The translations under genes were made by a program, and so were the position numbers. From JAJRVM01 sp963700515 (GTDB lineage Bacteria; Planctomycetota; Planctomycetia; Pirellulales; Pirellulaceae): a stretch of DNA of 64,000 nt. Below are positions 1-9,767 of the stretch, piece after piece. The stretch covers positions 62,001 through 126,000 of the forward strand of contig CAVOXY010000001.1 in assembly GCA_963700515.1 (NCBI GenBank), read 5' to 3'. Below the pieces are notes generated by a model. It worked only from the letters and a program-made list of their open reading frames with translations, searched no databases and was not told where the DNA came from. Within the stretch, counting starts at the first letter, position 1. Each line of letters starts with the position of its first letter.

Positions 1-348
1 ACCGTAATCGCACGGGTAAGAGTGAATCCACAATGTCTTGCCCGTTTTCCAATCCAGGCAGTGGATCCGTTCCGCTTGCTGGGGTTCCCGCACATAATCG
101 CTCACATAGACGCGACCATCCGCAACGGTCGGACCGCTGTACCCGCTGGAAATACCAGTTCGCCAGCGGAGCTCGATCCGAGATGCCGCGAACTTCTCCA
201 CGATCCCCGACTCGTGCCAGACGCCGTCCCGGCCGGGACCACGCCACTGCGGCCAGTCGTCGGCCATGAGCGTGCCACACAGGAAGGACCAAGCCAACAC
301 AACATGCAGCGCAACGAGTGATCTCGTTAAGTGGTGTTTCTTATGCAT
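1..348 (-). CDS. PQQ-like beta-propeller protein, secreted (3' end outside window)
   Basis: An open frame runs on the minus strand from an ATG at 348 to the window edge (116 codons, no stop). Residues 1-29 form a signal peptide: a basic start (MHKKHH), a hydrophobic stretch, then a cut near MADDW. The mature protein opens with WPQWRGPGRDGV, the typical start of planctomycete PQQ-binding-like beta-propeller proteins. It continues with one propeller strand set (GPTVADGRVYVSDY, then a CLDWKTGKTLW segment). Such proteins are exported and resemble quinoprotein dehydrogenases, but most have no proven substrate. The blade motif makes the family call firm; the function is open. Confidence 0.8.
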   Translation of the reverse strand, partial: MHKKHHLTRSLVALHVVLAWSFLCGTLMADDWPQWRGPGRDGVWHESGIVEKFAASRIELRWRTGISSGYSGPTVADGRVYVSDYVREPQQAERIHCLDWKTGKTLWIHSYPCDYG

Positions 349-433
349 CCGGGGTCGCCCAGCTGGATTCGACTACGAAGTTACCACAGACCTTCCACAC
401 CCAGACGATAGCTCAAACCCGCGGACGGTACAA

Positions 434-526
434 CTAACTTCGGCTCGCTCCTGCGCACACCACAACTGGTGAGCTACCCACGACGAGCGCGGCAATGCAC
501 ATGTTCGTGTCCAGCAGGTATGGCAT
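434..526 (-). pseudogene. VapC-type PIN toxin, N-terminal fragment
   Basis: An ATG at 526 starts MPYLLDTNMCIAAL, the typical first strand of a VapC PIN-domain ribonuclease including its first catalytic Asp. It lies 11 nt after the stop of the VapB-like antitoxin, the usual vapBC spacing. After about 15 residues the PIN sequence stops and the frame runs into a degenerate copy of repeat family A (around 440-482), ending at a TAG at 434. The other acidic residues of the active site are absent, so the toxin should be inactive. Truncation by the repeat is an inference from the junction position. Confidence 0.65.
440..482 (-). repeat. degenerate copy of repeat family A
   Basis: On the minus strand this reads GGTAGCTCACCAGTTGTGGT, identical over 20 bases to the end of the monomer in the 27615-27932 array. 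The rest of the monomer (the hairpin part) is poorly conserved here. It overlaps the truncated end of the VapC fragment. Confidence 0.6.
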
Positions 527-537
527 GGGCCACCAAT

Positions 538-771
538 TCAGCGGAGAGCCGGCGCGGGTGGAACCTGACCTCGGCGGGGTCGACCGAATGCCGGATCGTC
601 GATGCGGATGGCTTCAAAGAAATTTGGGGGCCACGTCGCCAATGCGAGGGGTTCCAGAATCACAGCCTTGCCTTGTCGGCGAATCGACACCGTTGACTGA
701 TCGAAATGATAACCGTCCGGCAGTTTGACGGCCTGTGTTCCGTCGAGTTGGATGACTTCAGCCGTCTTCAT
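538..771 (-). CDS. VapB-like antitoxin (AbrB/SpoVT fold)
   Basis: A 77-residue protein, MKTAEVIQLDGTQAVKLP..., with the swapped-hairpin AbrB/MazE/VapB DNA-binding pattern (Q-V-K-LP followed by an I-RRQGKAVILEP segment). VapB proteins repress their own operon and neutralise a PIN toxin. The ATG at 771 is chosen because the VapB signature begins there and GGGAG lies about 6 nt upstream. The frame is open further upstream to 933, but that part does not look like protein. The partner toxin gene follows at once but is cut to about 30 codons, so this may be an orphan antitoxin. Confidence 0.75.
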   Translation of the reverse strand: MKTAEVIQLDGTQAVKLPDGYHFDQSTVSIRRQGKAVILEPLALATWPPNFFEAIRIDDPAFGRPRRGQVPPAPALR

Positions 772-1241
772 GTCATACTCCCAAAACAGGAATACTTCCG
801 ATCCCAAGTATACCACAACCATGCCCAACGTCACTTCAACTGAATCCGGTTCGTCCTTCGGACACCAACCGACAGCGCCCAGCAGAATCGTTTGGAGAGC
901 CCATGGTCGTGGAAGCTCTGCGTCTGTTCCCACGGAGCCTGCATACCAAAACGATAGCCCTATACCTACAGGCAGTACAACTGACTCGGTGTGCTGCTGC
1001 AGCGAATCCTGCGCCGGCCTTCAACGCCAGGCGAGGCGGGTTGCCGTGTCCTCGAAACGGGCCATAGGGAGGCTTCCTGCCAGTAGCTGGCAAGTCACGT
1101 TCACCCCTGCCCACAAGCCCAGGGGAGTCTGCACTCCTGGCTGAAATTTGCTAAAGTGTTACGAATGCGCAACTACGACTACTGCCGTGACAGACAAACT
1201 CATCTGAGCACCTCCAAGATAGCAACGAAATGGAGCTGGTG
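772..1241. other. intergenic stretch, no supported gene
   Basis: This gap lies between divergent genes (vapB-like to the left, beta-helix protein to the right). The minus-strand frame that runs on upstream from vapB has no convincing start or family resemblance. I see no tRNA, repeat or clear promoter. Confidence 0.4.
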
Positions 1242-3944
1242 ATGAAGCAAATGCAAAAATATCTTGTCACGATCGCCCTGGCGTTGACAGGCCACGTGGC
1301 GACCGCCGCCGACTTGTACGTCTCGCCCGAGGGCAATGACGCCTGGACCGGCACGCTGGAGAAGCCGAACCCGGCGCGGACCGACGGTCCGCTGGCATCG
1401 CTGGTCGGCGCACGGGACGCGATCCGCCAGCTCAAAGCCGCCGGGGCGCTGCAGCAGCCGATCCGCGTCCGCATCCAAAGCGGCCAGTATGCCGTCCGCG
1501 AACCACTCGTCTTCGAGCCGCAGGATTCCGGCACGGAGCAATGCCCGATCAGCTACGTCGGCGATCCCGCGCAGGCGGCCGATCATCTCCGGCGGCACGC
1601 AGGTCACCGGCTGGCAGAAGCAGGGCGACCGCTGGGTCACGCATCTGCCCGAAGTGGAGGCGGGCGAGTGGACCTTCGCCGCGCTGTGGGTCAACGGCGA
1701 GCGCCGCACCCGGCGCGAATGCCGAACGAGGACTATTTCTATACGGCCGGCAAGGCTCCACCGATCACCGACCCGCAGACCGGCAAACCCGCTTCCAGTG
1801 CCCACCTCGCGTTTCGTTTCAAGCCGGGCGACATGCGCCCGTTCAGCCACCTCGACGACGCCGTCGTCGTCGTCTACCAGTCGTGGGAGGTCGGTCATCA
1901 GCGGATCGCGTCCGTGGACGAGGCGAAGCGTGTCGTCACCTTCCGCAGTCCGCTGCCGTGGGCTTTCGACTACTGGGGTGGCAACGTCCGCTACTTTGTC
2001 GAGAACGTGCCCGAGGCGTTCGATGCGCCCGGCGAGTGGTACCTGGACCGCAAGACCGGCCTGCTGTCGTATGTCCCCTTCCCCGGCGAGGACCTGACGC
2101 AAGCGACCGTTGTCGCCCCCGTCGCCAGGCAACTGATCGTCCTCAGCGGCAAGCCGGCGGAAAGCCAATTCGTGTCCCACCTGCGGTTCGAGAACCTGCG
2201 GCTGCTGTACACGGACTGGGAGGTTCCGCCGCAGGGACATGCCGCCGGGCAAGCCGCCTGCGATTTCCCGCTGCGATCGAGGCCACGGGAGCGAGGAACT
2301 GCTCGGTCGAAGGCTGCGAGCTGGCGCATCTGGGGACCTACGGCGTCTGGCTGCGGTTCGGCTGTCAGGACAACCGGATCGCACGCAACTGCCTTCACGA
2401 CCTGGGGGCCGGCGGCGTGCGACTCGGCGAGCAGAGCGACCCGCCAACCGAGCCCGAGGCCGCCCAGCGCAATACCGTCGACAACAATCTGATCCACGAC
2501 GGCGGCAAGATCGATCCCGGCGCGGTGGGCGTCTGGATCGGTCGGACCAGCTACAACCGAGTCTCGCACAACGAAATCTGCGACCTGTACTACACCGGCA
2601 TCTCGGTTGGCTGGAGCTGGGGGTATGCCCCGACCAGCGCGCATCACAACGTGATCGAGTTCAACCACATCCACGACATCGGCCGAGGCGTGCTGGGCGA
2701 CATGGGCGGCATCTACTGCCTGGGAGATTCGCCGGGAACGGTCCTGCGCAACAATCTCGTGCACGACGTCTACGACCACGGCACGGGGTCACTGGCGATC
2801 TATACCGATGAGGGGAGCACCGGCATCCTGATCGAGAACAACATCGGCTACGGCACGACCTACGCCAACTTCCACCAGCATTACGGCAAGGAGAATATCG
2901 TCCGCAACAACATCTGGGCGCTTGGCAAGGACTACCAGCTCAGCCGCGCGCGCCAGGAAGAGCACATCTCGTTCACCTTCGAGCGCAACATCGTCTACTT
3001 CGACAACGGCAAGCTGCTCAAAGGCGGCTGGACCAACGACAAGTTCGTCATGGACCGAAACCTCTACTGGGACACTTCGCACCCCGACGGCGACATCAAG
3101 TTCGGGGAGGCGACGTTGGCCCAGTGGCAGGCCCGCGGTCACGACCGGCATTCGTTGATCGCCGATCCCAAATTCGTGGACGCGGCCGAGCATGACTTCC
3201 GCCTGCAGCCCGATTCCCCGGCCTTCCAACTCGGCTTCGTGCCGATCGACACCGGCCAGATCGGCCTGTACGGCGATCCGGACTGGGTCCGTGCCCCACG
3301 GCAGATCAAGCGGCAGGTGTACGTTCCCAAGCCGCCTGCGGAGCCGCAGCCGACACCGGTGTGGGACGATTTCGAGGAGGCGTTGTTGGGCCTGCCGCCC
3401 GACGGCCCGACGGTCAGTCTGGAGAGCGTCGGGAGCATCCTCGTCACCGACGAGATGAGCGCGCAGGGCCAGCACAGCCTCCAATTCACCGATGCCCCCG
3501 GCCAAAAGTACAGCTTCAACCCGCACCTGTGGTATTCGCCGAACTTAGTGACCGGCACGGCGTGCGGGAGTTTTGACGTGCGGATCGAACCCGGCGCGAT
3601 CGGGCACTTCGAGTGGCGCGACTACTCGGATGGCAGCTACCGCATCGGACCGTCGGTCCGGATCGAGGCCGATGGGAAGCTGCTGTCCGGGGGCCAGCAG
3701 ACTCGGTAACGTCCCCTTGAGCCAGTGGCTGCGGATCGAGGTGACGTGCGGTCTGGGGGACACCGCCAACGGCAAATGGACGCTGCGTTACGGGCCGACG
3801 AGCGGCGAGCTGACACAGCATCGAGCTGACGTGCAATCCGCGAGTTCCGCCAGACTCGACTGGGTCGGCTTCATCGCCGACGCGACCTTCGCTGCCGTGT
3901 TCTATGTGGACAACATCCAGATCGGTCCGAGCCCGTCACCGTGA
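1242..3944 (+). CDS. secreted right-handed parallel beta-helix protein (frameshifted)
   Basis: The start ATG at 1242 has GGAG 6 nt upstream. It is followed by a signal peptide and then DLYVSPEGNDAWTGT, the usual mature start of planctomycete and Bacteroidetes beta-helix proteins. The middle is rich in right-handed beta-helix turns (N-x-I/V-x-x-N-x-I patterns such as HNVIEFNHIHDI and VLRNNLVHDVYDHG). The C-terminal ~200 residues look like a beta-sandwich carbohydrate-binding domain. Such proteins are often polysaccharide lyases or hydrolases, but no catalytic signature is certain. The coding frame shifts about four times (near 1585, 1725, 2275 and 3700) although the protein reads smoothly across each shift, so single-base errors are likely. 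Length would be about 900 residues. Confidence 0.8.
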
Positions 3945-3962
3945 GCGGAACTCGGTGTTGTT

Positions 3963-4019
3963 GGTCGGTCTGGTTTCCGCCGGGCTCGCCCCGGCGGGAC
4001 CACAACTGGCCAGCTACGC
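3963..4019 (-). repeat. single copy of repeat family A with perfect 8-bp hairpin
   Basis: Most of this stretch aligns with the 66-67 bp monomer of the array at 27615-27932. Its core is a perfect stem, CCGCCGGG (3977-3984) and CCCGGCGG (3990-3997), with a 5-nt loop. It fills the gap between two convergent stop codons (3944 and 4027), so it could act as a bidirectional terminator. There is no clear T-tract. Confidence 0.7.
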
Positions 4020-4026
4020 ATGCAGC

Positions 4027-5058
4027 TCAATGCGGTTTTTGCATTTGACAACTGTAGATGTGCAAGCCGCCAGGGGTTTTTCTGACCCACACGACCAGGT
4101 AGTCTTTGTCGGTCAAGGGCAGGACGCGCAACGAGTATCCTTCGATGTTACGGCCCAGTGGGTGCCTCGGTTGCGCTGTCACGTCTGATAGTGACAGGTC
4201 GAACGAGCCCTTGGCCGAGCACCAGGCCACAAAGAACTCACTTCCATTCATATTGGAATAGACCTCGGGAATCGAGTCCGTGTAATCATTGTGAGTGATG
4301 GCCATCGGATCGCTCCATGTCGCACCGTCTGTGGAAAGCGCGTAGTAGATTTCCGCGGTTTTCGACAGGTAGTCGTCTTTGCCCGGCTGGTACCGCGTCC
4401 AGACGAGGATGAACGTCCCGTCGGGCCTCTGTGCGATTTGGGGGAGATCGTCATGGAAGTGGTGGTTCGTCACCTGCACCGGCTCTTGCCAGGTTCTGCC
4501 GCCATCTTTCGATTGCTTCAGAAAAATATCCTTATTTCCGGTCCTGCCAGAGGCCCAGGCAATCCAGACGCTGCCATCTTTGGCGGCGGCGATCGTCGGC
4601 ACCCAATTATAGTCCTTGTCCGGCGGCGACATGGCTTGGGGCTCTGACCAGGTTCCAGCATACTTGGAATTGGCATACCAGACACTGAACACATGGCTTT
4701 TGGCATCAATGCGGAACCATGTCAAGTGAAACGTGCCGTCGTTGGTCTGTGCCAAGGACGGATAGAAGTTCCCGCCGCCGCCGCCTTGGATAATGGCCAC
4801 CGGCTCGCTCCATCGTAGAGAGTCCTTGGTGGCGGTCAGGTAGATATGCGAATTACCGCTGCGATCAGAAAACCAAGCCATGTAAATCGTGCCATCCTGC
4901 GCCCGTAGCAGGCATGGGTCTTCATTCTTACCCGTTCCCCGCGTCAACTGGACCGGCTCCGATATCGTATAGTCGGACGGATACTCCTGCTCCAAGCCCT
5001 GCGCCGTCGCGCCAACGGCCAGCGCCAGCAAGATGAACGGAACACTCGACCGTTTCAT
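4027..5058 (-). CDS. secreted sialidase-like beta-propeller protein
   Basis: 343 residues with an N-terminal signal peptide (MKRSSVPFILLALAVGATAQG). The rest is a set of propeller blades with BNR/Asp-box-like repeats, for example SKDGGRTWQEP and STDGATWSDP, plus several W-S-E-P strands. The fold is that of sialidases and related six-bladed exo-glycosidases. The Arg triad and catalytic Tyr/Glu of true sialidases cannot be assigned with confidence, so the substrate is open. The gene ends next to a repeat family A hairpin and faces the beta-helix gene. Confidence 0.7.
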   Translation of the reverse strand: MKRSSVPFILLALAVGATAQGLEQEYPSDYTISEPVQLTRGTGKNEDPCLLRAQDGTIYMAWFSDRSGNSHIYLTATKDSLRWSEPVAIIQGGGGGNFYPSLAQTNDGTFHLTWFRIDAKSHVFSVWYANSKYAGTWSEPQAMSPPDKDYNWVPTIAAAKDGSVWIAWASGRTGNKDIFLKQSKDGGRTWQEPVQVTNHHFHDDLPQIAQRPDGTFILVWTRYQPGKDDYLSKTAEIYYALSTDGATWSDPMAITHNDYTDSIPEVYSNMNGSEFFVAWCSAKGSFDLSLSDVTAQPRHPLGRNIEGYSLRVLPLTDKDYLVVWVRKTPGGLHIYSCQMQKPH

Positions 5059-5355
5059 ACCTCCCGACCTCCTCTTTCAACAACCTGCCAATCGTACAGC
5101 GTGCCTTAATTGTAGGACGACAGAGGGGCGAGTCAAAGAAGCGGCATGGTACCGGAACCGGCAGTGTTGCATGATGGCCGAACCGCCATGACATCGCGGC
5201 GGCGCAGATGGCTGCAAGAAGAGAGCAAAAAGCCAAGTTGGACCCCTGATTTTCTCCAGAGTTTCCCCCGCATCCGCCACATGTTCCGTGTTCCGCTGTG
5301 TCCGTAGATCGTGGTACACTATGTTGTTGCAGGCAGGAGTAAGGACAAGAGACGC

Positions 5356-5970
5356 ATGACCACAATAATCCACGATACTCTCGTTGAAGAGCGGCTGAGA
5401 GCGGAGCGGGCTGCATCCGGCGCCGATCGTTACGACGAGGTGTGGGAGAGCGTCTATATGCTGGCACCGATGCCGAATCACGAGCATCAGTTGCTGGTGG
5501 GACGATTCACGCGTGTGCTCGACGAAGTCGTTACGGACGCGGAAGTTGGCGAGGTCGTCCCTGGTGTCAACGTCAGTGATCGCATCGCAGGCTGGGAATC
5601 AAACTACCGTGTGCCCGCTGTCGCGGTTTTCCTCAAGACTACGCGGGCGGTTAACCATGACCAGTTCTGGTGTGGTGGTCCCGACTTCGCGGTCGAGATT
5701 GTGAGTTTTCACGATCAGACACGGGAAAAACTGGGATTCTATGGCGCCATCGGAACGCGCGAATTGCTGGTCGTCGATCGTAATCCGTGGCGACTGGAGC
5801 TTTATCGTCACGACGGCCATTCGCTACCACTGGTCTCGACCGGTCTGGTGCATGACGAGAATTGGATTGAGAGCCACGTGCTGGGCCTGAAGGTTCGCCT
5901 GCAATTTGGTTCCGACCGACCACGGATCGACGTGTGTCACACGGCGAGCGGCAAGAACTGGCGAATTTGA
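5356..5970 (+). CDS. Uma2 family (DUF820) putative endonuclease
   Basis: 204 residues matching the Uma2/DUF820 family, a PD-(D/E)XK nuclease fold that is abundant in Planctomycetes and Cyanobacteria. Visible features are a PDFAVEIVS strand carrying the acidic residue and REKLGFYGAIGTRELLVVD, with the conserved E/K and the family's closing strand. The ATG at 5356 is chosen over upstream codons because the family homology starts there and AAGGA lies about 10 nt before it. Activity and target are unknown for most members. It stands alone, with no methyltransferase partner nearby. Confidence 0.8.
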   Translation: MTTIIHDTLVEERLRAERAASGADRYDEVWESVYMLAPMPNHEHQLLVGRFTRVLDEVVTDAEVGEVVPGVNVSDRIAGWESNYRVPAVAVFLKTTRAVNHDQFWCGGPDFAVEIVSFHDQTREKLGFYGAIGTRELLVVDRNPWRLELYRHDGHSLPLVSTGLVHDENWIESHVLGLKVRLQFGSDRPRIDVCHTASGKNWRI

Positions 5971-6350
5971 CGGCTCGATATCCCAAGTCGATAATGTGGT
6001 GGCCATTTTCTAGCCGTCGGCAACTCCGCGTTTGGGGAGCGCGCGTGCCTGCCAAGGTGTAACGGTAGTGGACGGCGAAAGGCTGCTTGGTCTTCCTTAT
6101 GTCGCTCCTGGTGAAATACTTCGTGCGTTTCTCTTCTCTTGACGTGACCGCTGGCCACCACCAACGTGCCTTGGGATCCGATGTGTGGACATGGACGGGA
6201 GGGGATCCCATCCTGCAAATATGCACCCGCCGTGTGCCCATCTGGCAAGAAAATACTCTAAAGCTCGAACAACACACATTCCTCGGATCGTGGCCTAGAG
6301 ATTGGAGGCTTTGGGACGGAGCACGACTCGGCCATTAGTGGAGAAAACCC
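5971..6350. other. intergenic stretch, nothing recognised
   Basis: About 380 bases between the Uma2 gene and the symporter. Short frames on both strands lack family resemblance. No tRNA or clear repeat is seen. Confidence 0.4.
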
Positions 6351-7628
6351 ATGGCGACACCGACAGCGAAGCCCGAGAAGGAAAACGCTCACGAGGAAAA
6401 AGCGCTCAATCTGCTTGGTCGATGGAACGCTATGCCACTGTACTCCCGCATTCTCCTGGCGATGATTGCCGGCCTGTTGACGGGATTGTTGCTGGGGAAG
6501 CATGCCCTGATCTTCGAGATACCGAGCAAGGTGATCCTGCAACTGCTCGGAGCACTTGCCCCGCCACTGATTCTGATCGCCGTCACACACGTGTTGATGA
6601 CAACTGAAATCAAGGGCAAGACGGCCGGGCGACTGGCCGGCCTGCTGCTATTGAACACGACCGTAGCGATCGCGATCGGACTGACGGTTGCGAACGTCAT
6701 GCAACCCGGCGGTTGGTCCGATTTTGAGCCAACTGAAACGGCTAACAAGGAAGCCACATCCGAACGTGCATCTCCCGTCGAACTGATGGTGAAAAATGTT
6801 CCCAAGAGCATACTCGGACCGCTGGGGGACAAACAGAATATCATCGGTGTCATCATTATCGCCGTCGCCTTCGGAGTGGCTTTGCGGGGTGTGAAAGAGA
6901 AGCAGATCGGCAACCCGCGGCAGTTTGTCGAGGTTGCGTACGAAGTCCTGCTGGTCGTACTTCATTGGATCATTCAACTGGTGCCGATCGGTGTCTTCGC
7001 CGTGGTGGCCAAGGTGGTCGGCACGGAGGGATTTGCGCCATTCGTGGCGATGGGGGCGTTCATCGTCGCGGTGCTCGTGGCGCTACTATTGCAGACCACC
7101 TGGTACCTGTTGCGCATACAGTTCTTCTCCTGGGTCAAACCACTGGCTTGTCTGCGTGGCATGCGGGATGCGATGGTCATGGCATTCTCGACCGACAGCT
7201 CGACGGCGACCATGCCGGTCACGTACGCGTGTTTAAAGGAGAAGGTCGGTGTCCGCGAGGACTCCGCCAGCATGGGTGCGTTGGTGGGTGCCAACTTCAA
7301 CAACGACGGCACGGCTCTGTACGAAGCCATGGCGGCCCTGTTTGTCGCCCAGCTGATCGGGCAGGACCTGTCGATCGCTCAACAGTTGATTGTCGTCGTA
7401 ACGTCGATCATTGCCTCGGTCGGGGCTGCCGGGATCCCGGAGGCCGGACTGGTGACCATGACCCTGGTCTTCTCGGCCGTTGGTCTTCCCATCGAATACA
7501 TTGCGCTGCTGTTGACGGTCGACTGGTTCCTGGACCGTTGCCGGACGACGATCAATGTGCTGGGTGATGTGAATGTCAGCTGCCTGCTGGATGGTAGGAC
7601 AAGACCGGTGGTGACTGAGGCTACTTGA
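6351..7628 (+). CDS. dicarboxylate/amino acid:cation symporter (DAACS family)
   Basis: 425 residues with the hydrophobic pattern of the GltP/DctA family of Na+ or H+ coupled glutamate/C4-dicarboxylate carriers in the inner membrane. Family motifs in order: the Ser-rich reentrant loop STDSSTATMPVT (near residue 285), NNDGTALYE (equivalent to the NMDGT cation-binding motif), a second reentrant loop GAAGIPEAG, and DWFLDRCRTTINVLGD near the end. All are complete, so the protein should work. The ATG has GGAG 8 nt upstream. It converges with the porin gene, which lies 62 nt away on the other strand. Confidence 0.92.
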   Translation: MATPTAKPEKENAHEEKALNLLGRWNAMPLYSRILLAMIAGLLTGLLLGKHALIFEIPSKVILQLLGALAPPLILIAVTHVLMTTEIKGKTAGRLAGLLLLNTTVAIAIGLTVANVMQPGGWSDFEPTETANKEATSERASPVELMVKNVPKSILGPLGDKQNIIGVIIIAVAFGVALRGVKEKQIGNPRQFVEVAYEVLLVVLHWIIQLVPIGVFAVVAKVVGTEGFAPFVAMGAFIVAVLVALLLQTTWYLLRIQFFSWVKPLACLRGMRDAMVMAFSTDSSTATMPVTYACLKEKVGVREDSASMGALVGANFNNDGTALYEAMAALFVAQLIGQDLSIAQQLIVVVTSIIASVGAAGIPEAGLVTMTLVFSAVGLPIEYIALLLTVDWFLDRCRTTINVLGDVNVSCLLDGRTRPVVTEAT

Positions 7629-7689
7629 GCCGTTGGCCGACGCGCTTTCCCGGTTCGTTCGCTGTCGCCACGAAGAACAGGCAGTCGAC

Positions 7690-9243
7690 TCACCAATTGA
7701 AGTCGAACCGCATGGCGAAAAGATCCGATTCGGTCGCGCCGAACACGGTTTGGCTGCTCGTGACGGGATGAATCCAATCGAACATGATGCGCGTCCGGTC
7801 CGACCAGTACCAGTTGAATCCAACGGTCAGGTCGTTGTATTGCCCACGCTTGGCCTCGGCCAGGTCGAGGTAAGACCAACGGGCCTTGGCTTCCCATGCG
7901 CCGGACCCCACGCAGCCGGGAACGGCAAAGACGTTCGTGATCGGTTCAGTGCGTCCAAACTGGGCACCATGCTGGCCAAACCGTTCGAAGATGCGATTCT
8001 CGCCCGTCAGGAAGTAGCTCAGGTGAGAATAGGCGCCGCCAACTTGGACGGTGTCTCCCGAGATCATGTTGACACCGGAAAGAAATGCTTCGTTTTGCAG
8101 TGTCACCGGTCCCCAGACGATCGCCAACTCGAGATTCCCCGTCGTGGACGAGTCCGCGGCTAAGCTCCCGCTGTCAATCAAAATAGGCCCGCGTTGCACC
8201 TGCGGACGCGCGCGAAAGCGAATGCTGTCATCGTAGCTGTTGGTGTACAGAATTCCCACGCCCGTATGAACGAGATAGCGTCCGTCAGACGGCTCGTCGT
8301 AGTACGGCAAGCAGGTCAGTCGCCCACTCAGCCGATACCCCTGGTTATTATCGATGCGGGTCTTGAATGTGTCGCTGATACTGTCGAAGAAAAACCCACC
8401 GGTCCATGTTATGTTCTGGTCGGCGGTGCAGTTATAGCATCCGATTCCGACTTCGCGGTCGGCGGCAAAGATCCCCTGCGTGGGAATTGAACGTTCGTTG
8501 AAAATGTTGTTCGTATCATTCGTGACCTGTTCCAGACTGAACGGCACAAAGAAGTTGCCGATGCGAAGGCGTCCGATCCAGGGAATCTCGTTCCACGACA
8601 GGTAGGCATCCTTGACGTCCGGCGACGCAAACGAATTATCGTTTGAGCCTTGGCCCGGCTCGAGGGTCATTTGAAGGCGAAAATCGAACTGTCCGTAACC
8701 CGTGCCGTTGGCGACAAGACGCAGCCGTCGATAGCTGAAATAGTTGTCGGCGCCGTCAATGGCCGGATCGGCGTCCGCCCAGGTGATGTAGTCCAGTTGC
8801 ACGTGTCCGCCCAGCTTGACGGTCCACTTCTCTTTCGACCAGTCAATCCAACCGTCGTCCTTCGGCTTCTCCACTTTGGGGGTGGCGGGCTCTTTCGCGA
8901 GCACTTCCAAGCGACGTTTCACTTCATCGTGCTCATCGGTGCTGGCCGAAGTGATGTCGTGCGGTTGGTCTGGGTCGAGCGCGGACGAATTGCACGGCCG
9001 CGTCAAAACTTGGTTTTGTACTTCTGAAAGCCGCGATCGCAGCCACTGAATCTCGGCATCCTGATATTCCAGCCGCCGATAGATGGCGTCCGTGTCGACT
9101 GGGGGGAGCGGCGTCTGAGCCGGCACTTGGGTGGCGGCGATCATCCAGACGACACAGCATAGTCCCATGATCCGCTGGTTTGCCGCAGGCCTCGGCTCCC
9201 GATGCCACGTGGTCCAACCGTGAGGGCTTCTCAGGTGGGTCAT
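7690..9243 (-). CDS. phosphate-selective porin O/P family outer-membrane protein
   Basis: About 517 residues. The start ATG at 9243 is chosen because GAGGAA lies 5 nt upstream. After a long n-region and signal sequence (MGLCCVVWMIAATQVPAQ) comes a short coiled coil (YRRLEYQDAEIQWLRSRLSEVQ), then a beta-barrel typical of the OprP/OprO family. Alternating strands include VKLGGHVQLDYITW, FSYRRLRLVANGTGYG and FDFRLQMTLEPGQG. The chain ends FAMRFDFNW, the aromatic end of a barrel inserted by the BAM machinery. The N-terminal coiled coil is common in planctomycete porins. Phosphate selectivity is inferred only from the family name. Confidence 0.85.
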   Translation of the reverse strand: MTHLRSPHGWTTWHREPRPAANQRIMGLCCVVWMIAATQVPAQTPLPPVDTDAIYRRLEYQDAEIQWLRSRLSEVQNQVLTRPCNSSALDPDQPHDITSASTDEHDEVKRRLEVLAKEPATPKVEKPKDDGWIDWSKEKWTVKLGGHVQLDYITWADADPAIDGADNYFSYRRLRLVANGTGYGQFDFRLQMTLEPGQGSNDNSFASPDVKDAYLSWNEIPWIGRLRIGNFFVPFSLEQVTNDTNNIFNERSIPTQGIFAADREVGIGCYNCTADQNITWTGGFFFDSISDTFKTRIDNNQGYRLSGRLTCLPYYDEPSDGRYLVHTGVGILYTNSYDDSIRFRARPQVQRGPILIDSGSLAADSSTTGNLELAIVWGPVTLQNEAFLSGVNMISGDTVQVGGAYSHLSYFLTGENRIFERFGQHGAQFGRTEPITNVFAVPGCVGSGAWEAKARWSYLDLAEAKRGQYNDLTVGFNWYWSDRTRIMFDWIHPVTSSQTVFGATESDLFAMRFDFNW

Positions 9244-9267
9244 GTGATTCCTCGTGATCACTTGCAT

Positions 9268-9767
9268 GTCCCTCCGGTTGCCCGGTCAGAAACGGGATTT
9301 GGGCGCAACTTCCTGGTTTGCCTCCCGTGGGTCGGGTCAGCGTCGTCGTGAGATCCGGCATATCTTTGTCATCGGCATAATCGCTGCCGTCGATTAAGTT
9401 TACCTTGCCGACAGTACTGGTTTGTCGACAGGATGAACACGACCCAAGCAGTACTGAACTGGCGAACGGGGCTCCAATTTCGCTGGCCGACCGCGGCCGC
9501 GCCACGCACTGCTTCACTTGAGCGGCGGCTTAATGGGGGAGGTACCAACCAGTTCGAACGTCAATCGGGTTGGTAGGGGCGCCGCCACGAAACAGTGACA
9601 GGCCCACGCGAAAGGCGCAGTGAACGAGCGCAAACGGTGCCAGGCCTGGCTTGATATCAGATGCCACATGCATTCTGGTGTGCCGGCGCTCGCCATCACG
9701 TTCATCGGCATTGCAGCATTGGTGCAGGCGAGTCTGGCACATCTACTGCTACTTCGTACTGCTCGCA
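9268..9767. other. intergenic stretch, no supported gene
   Basis: About 500 bases between two minus-strand genes. An 85-codon minus frame at 9514-9771 begins at the end of the SDR gene but has no family resemblance, and a plus-strand frame overlaps it. I support neither. Confidence 0.35.

Noticed and set aside
836..1114. 92-codon minus-strand frame upstream of vapB
   Set aside because: The composition is Arg/Gly-rich with no domain pattern or ribosome site; it overlaps another open frame and looks non-coding.
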